Assembly (NCBI GenBank): GCA_964647825.1
Contig: CAZYJL010000006.1
Location: 78,751 to 142,750 of the forward strand
Direction: 5' to 3'
Length of the DNA stretch: 64,000 nt
Source of the DNA: VFKI01 sp964647825
GTDB taxonomy: Bacteria > Pseudomonadota > Gammaproteobacteria > DSM-16500
In this document: piece after piece, positions 17,225-26,806 of the stretch
Layout: each line of letters begins with the position of its first letter
Position numbering within the stretch: the stretch's first letter is position 1
Program-made: the position numbers and the translations under genes
The notes under the pieces: generated by a model
The model's database searches: none
Told to the model about the DNA's origin: nothing
Seen by the model: the letters and a program-made list of their open reading frames with translations, nothing else

Positions 17225-17533
17225 ATGTCACTGACCCAAGATGATATTCGAAAAATTGCGCAGCTTGCGAAACTTACGCTATCTGATGCAGAAACCGCCA
17301 AATATACCGAACAACTCTCCAATTTACTGACGTTGGTTGACCAAATGAATACTGTCAATACTGACGCGATTGCACCGATTGCTAACCCATTTGAGCTCAA
17401 TCAACGACTGCGAACCGATGCCGTCACAGAAGAGAATCAACGCGACGCCTTTCAAGCGATTGCCCCCGCGGTTGAAGCCGGTTTATACCTCGTCCCCAAA
17501 GTCATTGAAACGGCTGAAACAGAAACTTCCTGA
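17225..17533 (+). CDS. gatC: Asp-tRNA(Asn)/Glu-tRNA(Gln) amidotransferase subunit C
   Basis: Small subunit that stabilises the GatA-GatB complex, which converts misacylated Glu-tRNA(Gln) and/or Asp-tRNA(Asn) to the correct amide form. 102 aa: [21 protein letters not shown] at the N-terminus and [10 protein letters not shown] in the middle are typical of GatC. A TATAAT-like hexamer at about 17191 may be its -10. In most bacteria gatC is followed closely by gatA; here a repeat (R1 copy B) of about 120 bp separates them. Confidence 0.93.
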   Translation: MSLTQDDIRKIAQLAKLTLSDAETAKYTEQLSNLLTLVDQMNTVNTDAIAPIANPFELNQRLRTDAVTEENQRDAFQAIAPAVEAGLYLVPKVIETAETETS

Positions 17534-17540
17534 TTAGGGA

Positions 17541-17661
17541 CTGTTGATAATTCGTCATTTTTAATGATTTTACGAGAAAACATGGATGTTTTCGAGAATC
17601 AAATTCAATCAGGAAGAGTGTATTTGATGTTAAAATAATTAAAATAACGAATTAGCAACAC
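17541..17661. repeat. R1 repeat copy B, between gatC and gatA
   Basis: The clearest full-length R1 copy. Terminal inverted repeats are ctgttgataattcg on the left and cgaattagcaacac on the right (imperfect); the inner arms are ttttaatgattttacgagaaaac and gttttcgagaatcaaattcaatca. It starts 8 nt after the gatC stop codon and ends 41 nt before gatA. It may act as a hairpin within the gatCAB message. Confidence 0.75.
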
Positions 17662-17702
17662 ACTCTATTTTTTTCATCACGGCTGCTCACAGGATGCTAC
17701 TC

Positions 17703-19154
17703 ATGAAACAAAAAACTCTTGCCGATCTTTCCCGCGATTTGGCAGCAAAAAAAATTTCTTCCGTGGAATTAACACAGTATTATCTCGATCGTATTCAGCA
17801 ATATGACAAACAACTCAATAGTTTTATTACTGTCACAGCTGACAATGCGCTCGCTGCTGCAAAAGCTGCAGATGCAAGACGTGCAGCCGGCAAAGCAACA
17901 CCGTTAACCGGCATTCCGTTCGCGCAAAAAGATATTTTTTGTACGCGCGGCGTAAAAACCACTTGCGGATCAAAAATACTGGATAATTTTATTTCGCCCT
18001 ATGATGCAACCGTCGTCACACAATGCAACGATGCTGGGCTTGTCATGTTAGGCAAAACCAATATGGATGAATTTGCCATGGGTTCATCCAATGAAACCAG
18101 TTACTACGGCCCGGTAAAAAATCCATGGGATACCGAACGCGTCCCTGGCGGCTCCAGTGGCGGTTCTGCCGCAGCGGTCGCCGCCCGCTTGGTGCCTGCA
18201 GCAACAGGCACAGATACGGGTGGCTCAATCCGCCAGCCGGCCAGTCTGTGCAATCTCACCGGCTTAAAACCGACTTATGGCCGCGTGTCACGTTACGGCA
18301 TGATTGCTTACGCCTCCAGTCTCGATCAAGGTGGCCCAATGACACTCACGGCGGAAGACGCTGCACTCCTCATGAACGTGATGGCAGGTTTTGATCCAAA
18401 AGATTCAACATGTATCGATCACCCAATCCCCGATTACACGGCGACATTAAACGATAGTTTACAAGGGTTACGCATTGGCATTCCCGAAGAGTACATGACA
18501 AAAGACTGTCCGCCAGAGATTGCCGAAAAAATCTCGCAAGCCGCCGATGAATTAAAAAAAATGGGCGCGACGCTGCATACCATTCATTTGCCAAATACCC
18601 ATCTTTCGATTCCTGCTTATTATGTCATTGCACCGGCAGAATGTTCTTCTAATCTGGCACGTTATGATGGCGTGCGTTTTGGTTATCGTTGCGACAACCC
18701 TCGTAACTTAGAAGATTTATACAAACGCTCACGCAGCGAAGGATTCGGCCCAGAAGTTAAACGCCGTATCATGATTGGGACGTACGTGTTATCAGCGGGC
18801 TACTACGACGCGTATTATCTGAAAGCCAAAAAAATTCGCGGGTTAATTCGACAAGAGTTTGCTGATGCGTTTAACCAAGTCGATGTCATTTTAGGACCGA
18901 CTTCTCCTGTTGTTGCTTTCAAAATGCAAGAAAAAACCAATAACCCTGTCAGCATGTATCTTTCCGATATTTATACGATTGCTGTCAATCTTGCGGGTTT
19001 ACCTGCTTTATCCATTCCAGCAGGGTTTGTTAACAATTTACCTGTTGGCATGCAATTGACAGGCAATTACTTTACGGAAGCGCGCCTCTTAAATATTGCG
19101 CACCGTTATCAACACGTCACAGATTGGCATACACGTTTGCCGGAGGGATTTTAA
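17703..19154 (+). CDS. gatA: Asp-tRNA(Asn)/Glu-tRNA(Gln) amidotransferase subunit A
   Basis: Glutaminase/amidase subunit that supplies ammonia to GatB. 483 aa from the start chosen at 17703 (AGGA 9 nt upstream; the ATG at 17694 lacks a spaced site). The amidase signature is complete: catalytic Lys in [43 protein letters not shown] with the cis-Ser and nucleophile Ser, and [14 protein letters not shown]. It is followed by gatB after one base. Confidence 0.97.
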   Translation: MKQKTLADLSRDLAAKKISSVELTQYYLDRIQQYDKQLNSFITVTADNALAAAKAADARRAAGKATPLTGIPFAQKDIFCTRGVKTTCGSKILDNFISPYDATVVTQCNDAGLVMLGKTNMDEFAMGSSNETSYYGPVKNPWDTERVPGGSSGGSAAAVAARLVPAATGTDTGGSIRQPASLCNLTGLKPTYGRVSRYGMIAYASSLDQGGPMTLTAEDAALLMNVMAGFDPKDSTCIDHPIPDYTATLNDSLQGLRIGIPEEYMTKDCPPEIAEKISQAADELKKMGATLHTIHLPNTHLSIPAYYVIAPAECSSNLARYDGVRFGYRCDNPRNLEDLYKRSRSEGFGPEVKRRIMIGTYVLSAGYYDAYYLKAKKIRGLIRQEFADAFNQVDVILGPTSPVVAFKMQEKTNNPVSMYLSDIYTIAVNLAGLPALSIPAGFVNNLPVGMQLTGNYFTEARLLNIAHRYQHVTDWHTRLPEGF

Positions 19155-19155
19155 A

Positions 19156-20610
19156 ATGACTTGGGAAACTGTCATCGGTCTAGAAGTTCACGCACAACTT
19201 TCAACTGTCAGTAAAATTTTTTCAGGTGCGGCGACAGCTTATGGCGCCGAACCCAATACACAAGCCTGCGCCATTGATCTTGGTTTTCCCGGTGTTTTAC
19301 CCGTATTAAATGCACGCGCGGTAGAAATGGCGATTCGCCTTGGTTTAGGCATTGAAGCAACCATCGCGAAAAAATCAATTTTTGCGCGGAAAAATTATTT
19401 TTATCCGGATTTACCCAAAGGCTATCAAATTAGTCAATTTGAACACCCTGTCGTCATTGGCGGTCATCTCGATATTTTACTCGATGAACTCGATGAAAAA
19501 GGCGAGAAAAAAATAAAACGTATTCGCATTACACGCGCACATTTAGAAGAAGATGCAGGTAAATCCTTACATGAAGATTTTCATGGTTTATCCGGTATCG
19601 ATTTAAATCGTGCAGGTACGCCATTATTAGAAATTGTGTCAGAACCTGATATGCGTTCTGCGAAAGAAGCCGTAGCCTATTTAAAAACCTTACATGCCTT
19701 AGTGCGCTATCTCGAGATTTGTGATGGCAATATGCAAGAAGGTTCCTTTCGTTGTGACGCCAATGTGTCTGTCAGAAAACTTGGCGAAGAAAAAATGGGT
19801 ACGCGGACAGAATTAAAAAATATTAATTCCTTTCGTTTTGTCGAAAAAGCCATTGAACACGAAGTCGCACGGCAAATTGACGTATTAGAAAATGGCGGAA
19901 AAATTATACAAGAAACACGTTTATACGATGCAGAACGTGACATCACACGTCCGATGCGCAGCAAAGAAGAAGCGAATGATTATCGGTATTTCCCAGATCC
20001 TGATTTATTACCGCTGACTATTACCGACGAAGAAATTGCAGCTGTGCGCGCCAACCTACCTGAACTACCGACGGAAAAGCGTCAACGGTTTATACAAGAA
20101 TATGGCTTAAGCCAATACGATGCGACCGTCTTAACCAGTCAGCGTGCACTCGCAACGTATTTTGAAACCGTTGTCGCCACTTCACAAAATCAAGCAAAAT
20201 TAGCGGCAAATTGGGTGATGGGCGAACTCGCGGCAGCACTCAATAAACATAATTTAACCATTGCAGAATCGCCAGTGCCTGCTGAAATGCTAGGACAATT
20301 AATTTTACGCATTGCCGATCAAACGATTTCAGGGAAGCTGGCCAAAATTGTCTTTGAACATTTATGGGCAAAACAAGGTTCGGTCGATGACATTATTGCC
20401 AAACAAGGCTTACAACAAGTTACGGATACAAGCGCCATTGAGCAATTAATTGAAACGATTTTGCAAGAAAATCCAACGCAACTTGCGGATTTTCGTGCAG
20501 GCAAAGAAAAACTATTTGGCTTTTTTGTTGGACAAGCAATGAAAAAATCCGGCGGCAAAGTCAATCCACAGCAATTAAATGATTTATTGAAGAAGAAATT
20601 ACGGGAGTAA
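19156..20610 (+). CDS. gatB: Asp-tRNA(Asn)/Glu-tRNA(Gln) amidotransferase subunit B
   Basis: Kinase/transamidase subunit that phosphorylates the misacyl group and amidates it. 484 aa. It starts [15 protein letters not shown] with GGAGG 10 nt upstream; a longer frame into gatA is rejected. Family blocks seen are [70 protein letters not shown] and [10 protein letters not shown], plus a C-terminal YqeY-like tail domain. Presence of gatCAB suggests glutaminyl- and/or asparaginyl-tRNA synthesis by the indirect route. Confidence 0.97.
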   Translation: MTWETVIGLEVHAQLSTVSKIFSGAATAYGAEPNTQACAIDLGFPGVLPVLNARAVEMAIRLGLGIEATIAKKSIFARKNYFYPDLPKGYQISQFEHPVVIGGHLDILLDELDEKGEKKIKRIRITRAHLEEDAGKSLHEDFHGLSGIDLNRAGTPLLEIVSEPDMRSAKEAVAYLKTLHALVRYLEICDGNMQEGSFRCDANVSVRKLGEEKMGTRTELKNINSFRFVEKAIEHEVARQIDVLENGGKIIQETRLYDAERDITRPMRSKEEANDYRYFPDPDLLPLTITDEEIAAVRANLPELPTEKRQRFIQEYGLSQYDATVLTSQRALATYFETVVATSQNQAKLAANWVMGELAAALNKHNLTIAESPVPAEMLGQLILRIADQTISGKLAKIVFEHLWAKQGSVDDIIAKQGLQQVTDTSAIEQLIETILQENPTQLADFRAGKEKLFGFFVGQAMKKSGGKVNPQQLNDLLKKKLRE

Positions 20611-20701
20611 ATGTATCGTTATTCACAATAGAATATTGCTAACATAAATCTGATATTCATCCCGTGCTTGATGCGCAAACGATTACTGACAAGAACTGGA
20701 T

Positions 20702-20829
20702 ACCGCGCATAAAGCGCGGTATGACAGAGAAGCTGAAGCGCCGTATGATGAGAAGCTCAAGCGCCGTATGATGAGAAGCTGAAGCGCAGCAATCTTTCCT
20801 GTCCTGTCATCCCGTGCTTTATGCACGGG
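20702..20829. repeat. R5 GC-rich palindromes and a 23-bp tandem duplication
   Basis: The gap between gatB and the next gene holds the palindromes accgcgcataaagcgcggt (20702-20720) and cccgtgctttatgcacggg (20811-20829). Between them is a nearly perfect tandem of a 23-bp unit (gcgccgtatgatgagaagct plus three bases). These are the ...ggatcc / ...atgaca type repeats also found at 24802, 30408 and 62639. No ORF. Confidence 0.7.
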
Positions 20830-20954
20830 ATCCAGAATACTGATGAAAACTGCATAATCACATCATATACGGTATCACAGGATTCAATTAGCAATATTCA
20901 TTGATAATAATGGGTAATCACAATCAGTTATCACTCTTATTATAATAACGATAT

Positions 20955-22517
20955 ATGAATAACAATTTTATGACACGCTTTACGACAAAAACTATTCACC
21001 GAATATTTACGCTGTTTTTACTGAGTTATCTTGCAACATGGACGCTCGCACCAACGTTTATTCGTCACGCACTGCCCGATGATTTTATTGAAGCGGTTGT
21101 ATGGGGACAACAATTTTCCTTTGGTAATGATAAAAATCCGTGGTTACCTGCGTGGCTCGCCCACCTAGGTGTGTTACTCGGTGGTGAAAGTGGTATCGGC
21201 ATTTATTTCATCCAAGCACTTTTTATCACCATTGGTTTTATTGCAACATTTCAATTAGGCCGTGCGTGCACCAACAAAATCTATGCATTGGTTGGTGTGT
21301 TGATCTATCTCGGCTGCGCAGGTTACACCGTCGATTTACAAGGCGTGAATGATAATTATATTTTGATGGGATTATTACCCTTAGCGAGTTTATTTTTCTA
21401 TTACGCCCAAAAAACTAATCGTCTCTGCTATTGGCTTAGTGGCAGTATCTGCACTGCACTCGCGATCATGGGAAAATACGATGCCGCATTATTTGCACTT
21501 GCCATGTTCTTTTGTTTTATCACACATCCACGCCGTCGTTTCTATTTTACGTCTTATCCACTTTGGCTCAGCGTGCTTGTGAGTTTTATTATCATATTAC
21601 CAAACTGTCTCTGGCTCTGGCAGCATGATTTCCAAACATTACGCTATGCGTTTGTGGAACGCGCACATTTTGCTGAAACCAGTTGGGGAAACCAAATAAA
21701 AAATAATTTGATTTTTATTTTAAGTTTAATTATCCGCTTCTTACCTGCAAGTTTACTCTTGCTCACAGCCTGTGAATTTAAAAATAATAACAACTTAAAT
21801 ACGAAGCATCATTTCATCACACACAAAAAAGTTTGTTGTGCAAAAGAGGATTTACATTTTCTTTTTTGGGCAGGTGCAGGACCCATTTTATTATTACTGG
21901 CCTTAGGATTTGGCATGAACCTCACGCTACATCGTGAGTGGGGCGATACTTTTTTTGGCTTATGGGGCATCTTATTACTCGCCCGTTTTCAGCCGTCTAT
22001 TTCTCAAAAATCATTTAATCGATTTATTAAGATTATTTTTAGTTTATTACTCATTTGGCCGATTGGTTATCTATTTATTTCATTGCAAAAAGACACTGGC
22101 AGTTATCCCGGCAAAGAAATCGCACGTCTTGCCACGGCAATTTGGCATCAACATTATAAAGAACCGTTACGCTACGTGGCAGGCGATCGTTACACAGCAG
22201 GCTATTTTGCGCTGCATAGTCCCGATCATCCGCGCATTTTTATGGAATGGAATCCAATGGTTTCGCCATGGATTGATCAGAAAAAAATGGCGTGCCACGG
22301 TGCTTTATTTATTATGGATAATGGCCACAGTCATCAGCAATTTATCCACGGTGATACATTTCCTGCAAAAATCAAAGAAAAATGGCCTAACTTGATTATT
22401 TTACCAAGCATATTCATACCTTGGCAGCGCAATCACACCCAACGCCCACCCGTGAAAATCACCCTAGGTTTATTGCCGCCAAATCCCATGCAATGTGACT
22501 TTTTCCTTACTCACTGA
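20955..22517 (+). CDS. ArnT/PMT-like polyprenol-phosphate-sugar glycosyltransferase (membrane)
   Basis: Probable inner-membrane glycosyltransferase of the GT39/GT83 superfamily, using a polyprenol-linked sugar to modify a periplasmic target such as lipid A or a glycan. 520 aa with about ten hydrophobic segments in the first 400 residues. The first periplasmic loop starts LPDDFIEAVVWGQQFSFGNDKNPW, the usual place of the acidic catalytic residues (DD/E here). WLAHLG and the soluble C-terminal domain also fit. The acceptor and sugar cannot be told from sequence. The start at 20955 lacks an obvious ribosome site; 20970 is an alternative. It converges on lptG, so a role in envelope lipid modification is plausible but unproven. 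Confidence 0.75.
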   Translation: MNNNFMTRFTTKTIHRIFTLFLLSYLATWTLAPTFIRHALPDDFIEAVVWGQQFSFGNDKNPWLPAWLAHLGVLLGGESGIGIYFIQALFITIGFIATFQLGRACTNKIYALVGVLIYLGCAGYTVDLQGVNDNYILMGLLPLASLFFYYAQKTNRLCYWLSGSICTALAIMGKYDAALFALAMFFCFITHPRRRFYFTSYPLWLSVLVSFIIILPNCLWLWQHDFQTLRYAFVERAHFAETSWGNQIKNNLIFILSLIIRFLPASLLLLTACEFKNNNNLNTKHHFITHKKVCCAKEDLHFLFWAGAGPILLLLALGFGMNLTLHREWGDTFFGLWGILLLARFQPSISQKSFNRFIKIIFSLLLIWPIGYLFISLQKDTGSYPGKEIARLATAIWHQHYKEPLRYVAGDRYTAGYFALHSPDHPRIFMEWNPMVSPWIDQKKMACHGALFIMDNGHSHQQFIHGDTFPAKIKEKWPNLIILPSIFIPWQRNHTQRPPVKITLGLLPPNPMQCDFFLTH

Positions 22518-22541
22518 GTTTTTACTATACGATTACTTAAA

Positions 22542-23612
22542 TCACTTCCCCACGCGCCGCCACAACAATAAGCCCGCGGAGGCAAATAAAATACTCGGAA
22601 ATATCGCAGCTAAAAAAGAAGGTAACTGAAAAATCACAGATAACTGTCCGACAAGTGCATCCGTAATATAAAAACTAAATCCAATTAATACACCTATCAA
22701 TAAACGCCAACCCATAGAAACACGCGGTGGCGCAACAAACACTAATGGTACCGCTAAAAACAACATCACTAAAACCGACACTGGTTGCAATACCCGTTTC
22801 CAAAAAGACAATTGAAACTGCGCCGCTTGCAACCCATTTTTCATTAAATGGCCCGCAAAATAACGCAATTTATTGAGCGACATTTCAGATGGTTCACTCT
22901 GCCCCGCATTCAAAATCGCTGGATTTAATTTAATATCCCAGACGGTTTCAGCTAATTTTTCACTTTTTGTTTTTTGTTCGCCAATGAATAGTGTTCGCAC
23001 TAGATGATGCACTTGCCAGTGCCCATCCTGATAGTCCATGCTTTCCGCAAACGATGCCGATAACATGCGATGTGATGTATCAAATTGATAACGCGTTACC
23101 CCTTCTAAATGTTTATGCGCCATCACACGTTGAATTTGAATAAAATCTTGTTGCTCTCGCAACCATAATCCCGTCGCTGTAATTAATGCCTGCCCACTCG
23201 TTTGTTCAGTGGTTTTATGCACATCCGCTAAACGATGCAATTGTGGTGCAAGCCCCTCACCCAATAAAAAACCCAATACAGCTAACACAAAAACGGCTAA
23301 CAAAATGGCACGCGCCATATGAAACAAAGAAAAACCAGATGCGCGCATCACGATTAATTCATGTAAAGCGGCTAATTGCCCTAATCCTAACAACCCACCT
23401 AATAACACCAACATCGGAAATAATTGACTAATACTAAATGGTAATTCAAGCAACGCATGAAAGGCGGCTTGCGGCATACCATAATCACCTTCACCCACAT
23501 CGCGTAATTCACCAAGAAAATTAATAATAAAAGCCAGCGCAGCAACAACGGCCATCATCAGCAGCGTTGCATAAATAATTCTTTTTGCAACATAATTCTC
23601 TAATAATTTCAT
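22542..23612 (-). CDS. lptG: LPS export ABC transporter permease LptG
   Basis: Inner-membrane permease that, with LptF and the ATPase LptB2, extracts LPS and passes it to LptC/A/D. 356 aa with three N-terminal membrane segments, the coupling-helix region LAALHELIVMRASGFS, a periplasmic jellyroll domain at about residues 130-260, and three C-terminal membrane segments. Its ATG overlaps the lptF stop by 4 bp, as in other gammaproteobacteria. Confidence 0.94.
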   Translation of the reverse strand: MKLLENYVAKRIIYATLLMMAVVAALAFIINFLGELRDVGEGDYGMPQAAFHALLELPFSISQLFPMLVLLGGLLGLGQLAALHELIVMRASGFSLFHMARAILLAVFVLAVLGFLLGEGLAPQLHRLADVHKTTEQTSGQALITATGLWLREQQDFIQIQRVMAHKHLEGVTRYQFDTSHRMLSASFAESMDYQDGHWQVHHLVRTLFIGEQKTKSEKLAETVWDIKLNPAILNAGQSEPSEMSLNKLRYFAGHLMKNGLQAAQFQLSFWKRVLQPVSVLVMLFLAVPLVFVAPPRVSMGWRLLIGVLIGFSFYITDALVGQLSVIFQLPSFLAAIFPSILFASAGLLLWRRVGK

Positions 23613-24703
23613 GCGCGCTTAGCCCGTAAAAAAATATATAAACACGCCGCTACTAAAAATACACCGTGCACCCACCATAAACCGATAGACACCGGAAGCA
23701 TTTTTTGTTCAACAAAATGACGGCTTACCATCAACAAATTCATGTAAATAACATAAATTAATAAAGCGGGTAATAATGCCGTATAACGACTTTTACGTGG
23801 TTTCACTTCAGACAATGGCACCGCCAATAATGCCAAAATGATGACAGAAATCGCTATCGATAGACGCCATTGCAGTTCAGCCGCGCGATCAGGATTTTGA
23901 TAGTCCTCAAATAATTTTTTTGTCGGCACCGCTTCTTCACCACGGAATGAAATCATGTCGTGTAGATCCGGCACACGTAGACGATATTGCTCGAAACGAA
24001 TCACACGATAATTCATCTGTCCCGGCACCCCCTCATAACGGTAACCATTTTCTGCGACGATAAAAATTGCGCCCGTTTTTGGATCGGTTTGCTGATAACC
24101 TGCATCGGCTGCAATCACCGTCCATGCAGGCACGTCACTTTCGGTGACACCTTCCTTGGGTTGTTTTTGTTCTGCGAAAAAAATGTTACTTGCCCGACGG
24201 TGATCACGCGAAATTTTTTCAACATAGACAACACGGCTATCGCCTTGCATCACTTTAAAGCGCCCAGGCATCAGTGTATCTAATAGATTATCAATCGAGC
24301 CTTGCGCTAATGCTTGCTGTCGATTCGCTGCGATCAGCGGGTTGACCCATAAAATCAATATCCCCACGATCACCGCGACCAAGCCTGACGTCACACAAAC
24401 CAACCCCGTCAAACGCCAAATACTATAACCGCACGAATGCAAAATACGCAGCTCGTTATCCGCATACAGGCGACCAAAAGTGAGTAAAACGGCAAAAAAC
24501 AAACCGGGGGGTAATAACAATGCGAGTAACCAAGGAATCTGGAAGCCGATTACTTGAAACAACACGCTCGGAGCAATTTTCCCTGAAGCGGCATACCCTA
24601 AATAACGGACCAGCTGCTGACTAATAAAAATTAACAGCAGCACGAGCGTCACGCCCACAAGGGTCTCCAACACTTCCCGGCGCAAATAGCGCGAGATAAT
24701 CAT
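23609..24703 (-). CDS. lptF: LPS export ABC transporter permease LptF
   Basis: Partner permease of LptG in the LptB2FG complex. 364 aa. It has the N-terminal IISRYLRREVLETL helix, the coupling segment YADNELRILHSCGYS, a periplasmic domain (residues about 130-270) and C-terminal membrane segments with LAVPLSEVKPRKSRY. First gene of the lptFG pair, divergent from pepA, a conserved gammaproteobacterial arrangement. The promoter region between them is filled by two repeats (24762-25020). Confidence 0.95.
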   Translation of the reverse strand: MIISRYLRREVLETLVGVTLVLLLIFISQQLVRYLGYAASGKIAPSVLFQVIGFQIPWLLALLLPPGLFFAVLLTFGRLYADNELRILHSCGYSIWRLTGLVCVTSGLVAVIVGILILWVNPLIAANRQQALAQGSIDNLLDTLMPGRFKVMQGDSRVVYVEKISRDHRRASNIFFAEQKQPKEGVTESDVPAWTVIAADAGYQQTDPKTGAIFIVAENGYRYEGVPGQMNYRVIRFEQYRLRVPDLHDMISFRGEEAVPTKKLFEDYQNPDRAAELQWRLSIAISVIILALLAVPLSEVKPRKSRYTALLPALLIYVIYMNLLMVSRHFVEQKMLPVSIGLWWVHGVFLVAACLYIFLRAKRA

Positions 24704-24761
24704 GTTAACGCTTTCACTCCTCCAGACATTTTAGATAGAATCACGACGCTTACTATTTATC

Positions 24762-24896
24762 ACTAGTAGACCGATTCATTCATTTTGTCTATCTTGTCAT
24801 ACCGCGGTTCATCCGCGGGATCCAGAGAAACACGAAAGTAACCTGGATACCGCGCATAAAGCGCGGTATGACAAAATAAATGAATCCATCTACTAG
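24762..24896. repeat. R5-type element with terminal inverted repeats
   Basis: Outer inverted repeats run from ctagtagaccgattcattca (24762) to its near-complement ending ...catctactag (24896). Inside are the palindromes ccgcggttcatccgcgg (24802-24818) and taccgcgcataaagcgcggta. It is directly followed by R1 copy C. Together the two fill most of the lptF-pepA divergent promoter region. No ORF. Confidence 0.7.
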
Positions 24897-24900
24897 TTTC

Positions 24901-25020
24901 TGTTAACAATTGATAAATTTTGATCATTTTACGAGAAAACACGATGTTTTCGAAAATCAAATCCAATCAGGGAGAATGTATTTGATGCTAAAATGATTAA
25001 AATTTATCAATTGTCAACAG
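24901..25020. repeat. R1 repeat copy C, upstream of pepA
   Basis: Closely similar to the copy at 17541-17661: tgttaacaattgataaattttgatc at the left end and gattaaaatttatcaattgtcaaca at the right, inverted with respect to each other. The inner gagaaaacacgatgttttcg hairpin and caaatccaatcagggag core are shared. It ends 50 nt before the pepA start. Confidence 0.75.
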
Positions 25021-25070
25021 ACCCTAAAAACAGTCACTCATTATACTGGACTGCGTCCATTGGAGCTAAC

Positions 25071-26657
25071 ATGAAATTCAGGATCTTTCAACATCCTCAT
25101 CCCGAAACACACGCCACAGACTGTATTATCGTTGGCTTTCATGAAAAAGGCGGTTTATCCCCTATCGCAAAAAAAATAGATACCGCCAGCAATGGCTTCG
25201 TTAGCCGCGTGCTCAAACAAAGCGCTATTGAAGGAAAATCCGGGGATACGCTGTTACTGCACCACGTTCCAGGCATCGCTGCCAGTACGGTGTTGTTAGT
25301 CGGGATCGACCAACCCCAAGAAAAAAATAAAAATACAACGGATCAACTCGGTAAATTTCGTAAAGCTGTTGCTGCTTGCTGCAATGCATTACAAAAAAGC
25401 GGTGCCAAAGATGCCTTATTCTGCTTGACAGAATTACCTATCGACCACTTATCAGATGCCGACAAAATTCGCCATGCCGCAGAAATTGTAGGCGATAGCC
25501 ATTATCGTTTTGAACACTATAAGAGTGAGAAAAAACCCGCACAAAAATTAATGCGAGTCGATTTTTTTCTGCCTAATCAAACAACCCTTCCCGCGGCAGA
25601 AACCGCACTGAAACAAGCTGACGCCATCCTAAAAGGGGCGCACTTTACCCGTGATCTTGGCAATCAACCTTCCAATATTTGTACGCCAACCTGGGTAGCC
25701 GCGGAAGCGAAAAAACTTGCGAAAGAGTATTCTACCCTCACCACCAAAGTACTTGATCGTGAAGACATGCAAAAACTGGGTATGGGTGCTTTTCTTGCGG
25801 TCGCCAAAGGCAGCGCGCAAGAACCCAGATTAGTGTGCATTGAATATAACGGCAGCGCCCAAAAAAATAAAAAAACCACAAAAACTGCAGAGGCCACAGA
25901 AACACACGAGTCGACACAAGGTCCGGTTGTGTTAATTGGTAAAGGCATTACCTTTGATACAGGTGGTGTGTCACTCAAGCCCTCTGACAGCATGGTTGGC
26001 ATGAAATATGATATGTGTGGCGCTGCTACCGTTCTCGGCACACTGAAAGCCGTCGCAGAATTAGCATTACCGATTCATCTCGTTGGCATTCTGGCACTGG
26101 CTGAAAATATGCCAAGCGGCACCGCTAGCAAGCCCGAAGATATCGTCACGTCACTTTCCGGGCAAACAATTGAAATTCTTAATACGGATGCCGAAGGCCG
26201 TTTGGTCTTATGTGATGCACTGACCTACGCGGAACGTTACCATCCAAGCGCCGTGATCGATATTGCAACATTGACAGGCGCTGTCGTGATTGCCCTAGGG
26301 CAACATGCAACGGGTTTATTATCGAATCATCAACCACTCGCAGACGCATTACTCGCCGCCGGCAAAAAAACCCACGATCGCGCATGGCAGCTGCCCTTAT
26401 GGGACGATTACCAAGAGCAGCTGAAAAGCCCCTTTGCAGATATGTCCAATGTCGGCGGACGACCTGCAGGGACCATTACGGCAGCCTGTTTCCTATCGCG
26501 CTTTGCGAAAAAATTCCATTGGGCACACCTAGATGTCGCAGGAACAGCCGCGCAAATGTTCGGAAACGCAGAACGGTATGCCACTGGTCGGCCCGTGCCA
26601 TTATTAACCCAATTCTTAATTGATCACCACGACTCAGGCGCTCGAGAAACGAGCTAA
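25071..26657 (+). CDS. pepA: Cytosol aminopeptidase PepA (leucyl aminopeptidase, M17)
   Basis: Two-metal cytoplasmic aminopeptidase; in E. coli it also binds DNA in Xer recombination. 528 aa from the ATG at 25071 (TTGGAG 5 nt upstream); a longer frame through repeat R1 is rejected. The M17 catalytic half is complete: VVLIGKGITFDTGGVSLKPS with the metal-binding Lys/Asp, MKYDMCGAATVLG, and the NTDAEGRLVLCDALTYAERY signature. The N-terminal half shows LGNQPSNICTP. Its stop codon lies at the edge of repeat R3. holC, usually between pepA and valS, is absent. Confidence 0.95.
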   Translation: MKFRIFQHPHPETHATDCIIVGFHEKGGLSPIAKKIDTASNGFVSRVLKQSAIEGKSGDTLLLHHVPGIAASTVLLVGIDQPQEKNKNTTDQLGKFRKAVAACCNALQKSGAKDALFCLTELPIDHLSDADKIRHAAEIVGDSHYRFEHYKSEKKPAQKLMRVDFFLPNQTTLPAAETALKQADAILKGAHFTRDLGNQPSNICTPTWVAAEAKKLAKEYSTLTTKVLDREDMQKLGMGAFLAVAKGSAQEPRLVCIEYNGSAQKNKKTTKTAEATETHESTQGPVVLIGKGITFDTGGVSLKPSDSMVGMKYDMCGAATVLGTLKAVAELALPIHLVGILALAENMPSGTASKPEDIVTSLSGQTIEILNTDAEGRLVLCDALTYAERYHPSAVIDIATLTGAVVIALGQHATGLLSNHQPLADALLAAGKKTHDRAWQLPLWDDYQEQLKSPFADMSNVGGRPAGTITAACFLSRFAKKFHWAHLDVAGTAAQMFGNAERYATGRPVPLLTQFLIDHHDSGARETS

Positions 26658-26751
26658 TTTTATTCACAAAACGAGCAAACAGGGAAGTTTGCGAGAGCAA
26701 AAACTGCGATATGGATATTCATATTTTGCGGTTTTGATAAAAAAATTAGCC
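26652..26751. repeat. R3 repeat copy 1, between pepA and valS
   Basis: Inverted ends gctaattttatt / aaaaaaattagc flank a core (aacgagcaaacagg...gtttgcgagagcaaaaa...attttgcggttttgataaaaaa) that recurs at 38616-38759. The pepA stop codon TAA is part of the left end. It takes the place of holC. Confidence 0.65.
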
Positions 26752-26806
26752 TCTTTCCCGAGAGCAAATCGTTACAATTGATCACCGTTAAAAAATCTGA
26801 GGCGCA

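Noticed and set aside
24993..25070. Extension of pepA into the repeat
   Set aside because: It would encode repeat R1 sequence; the ATG at 25071 has a proper TTGGAG site and starts at the family N-terminus.
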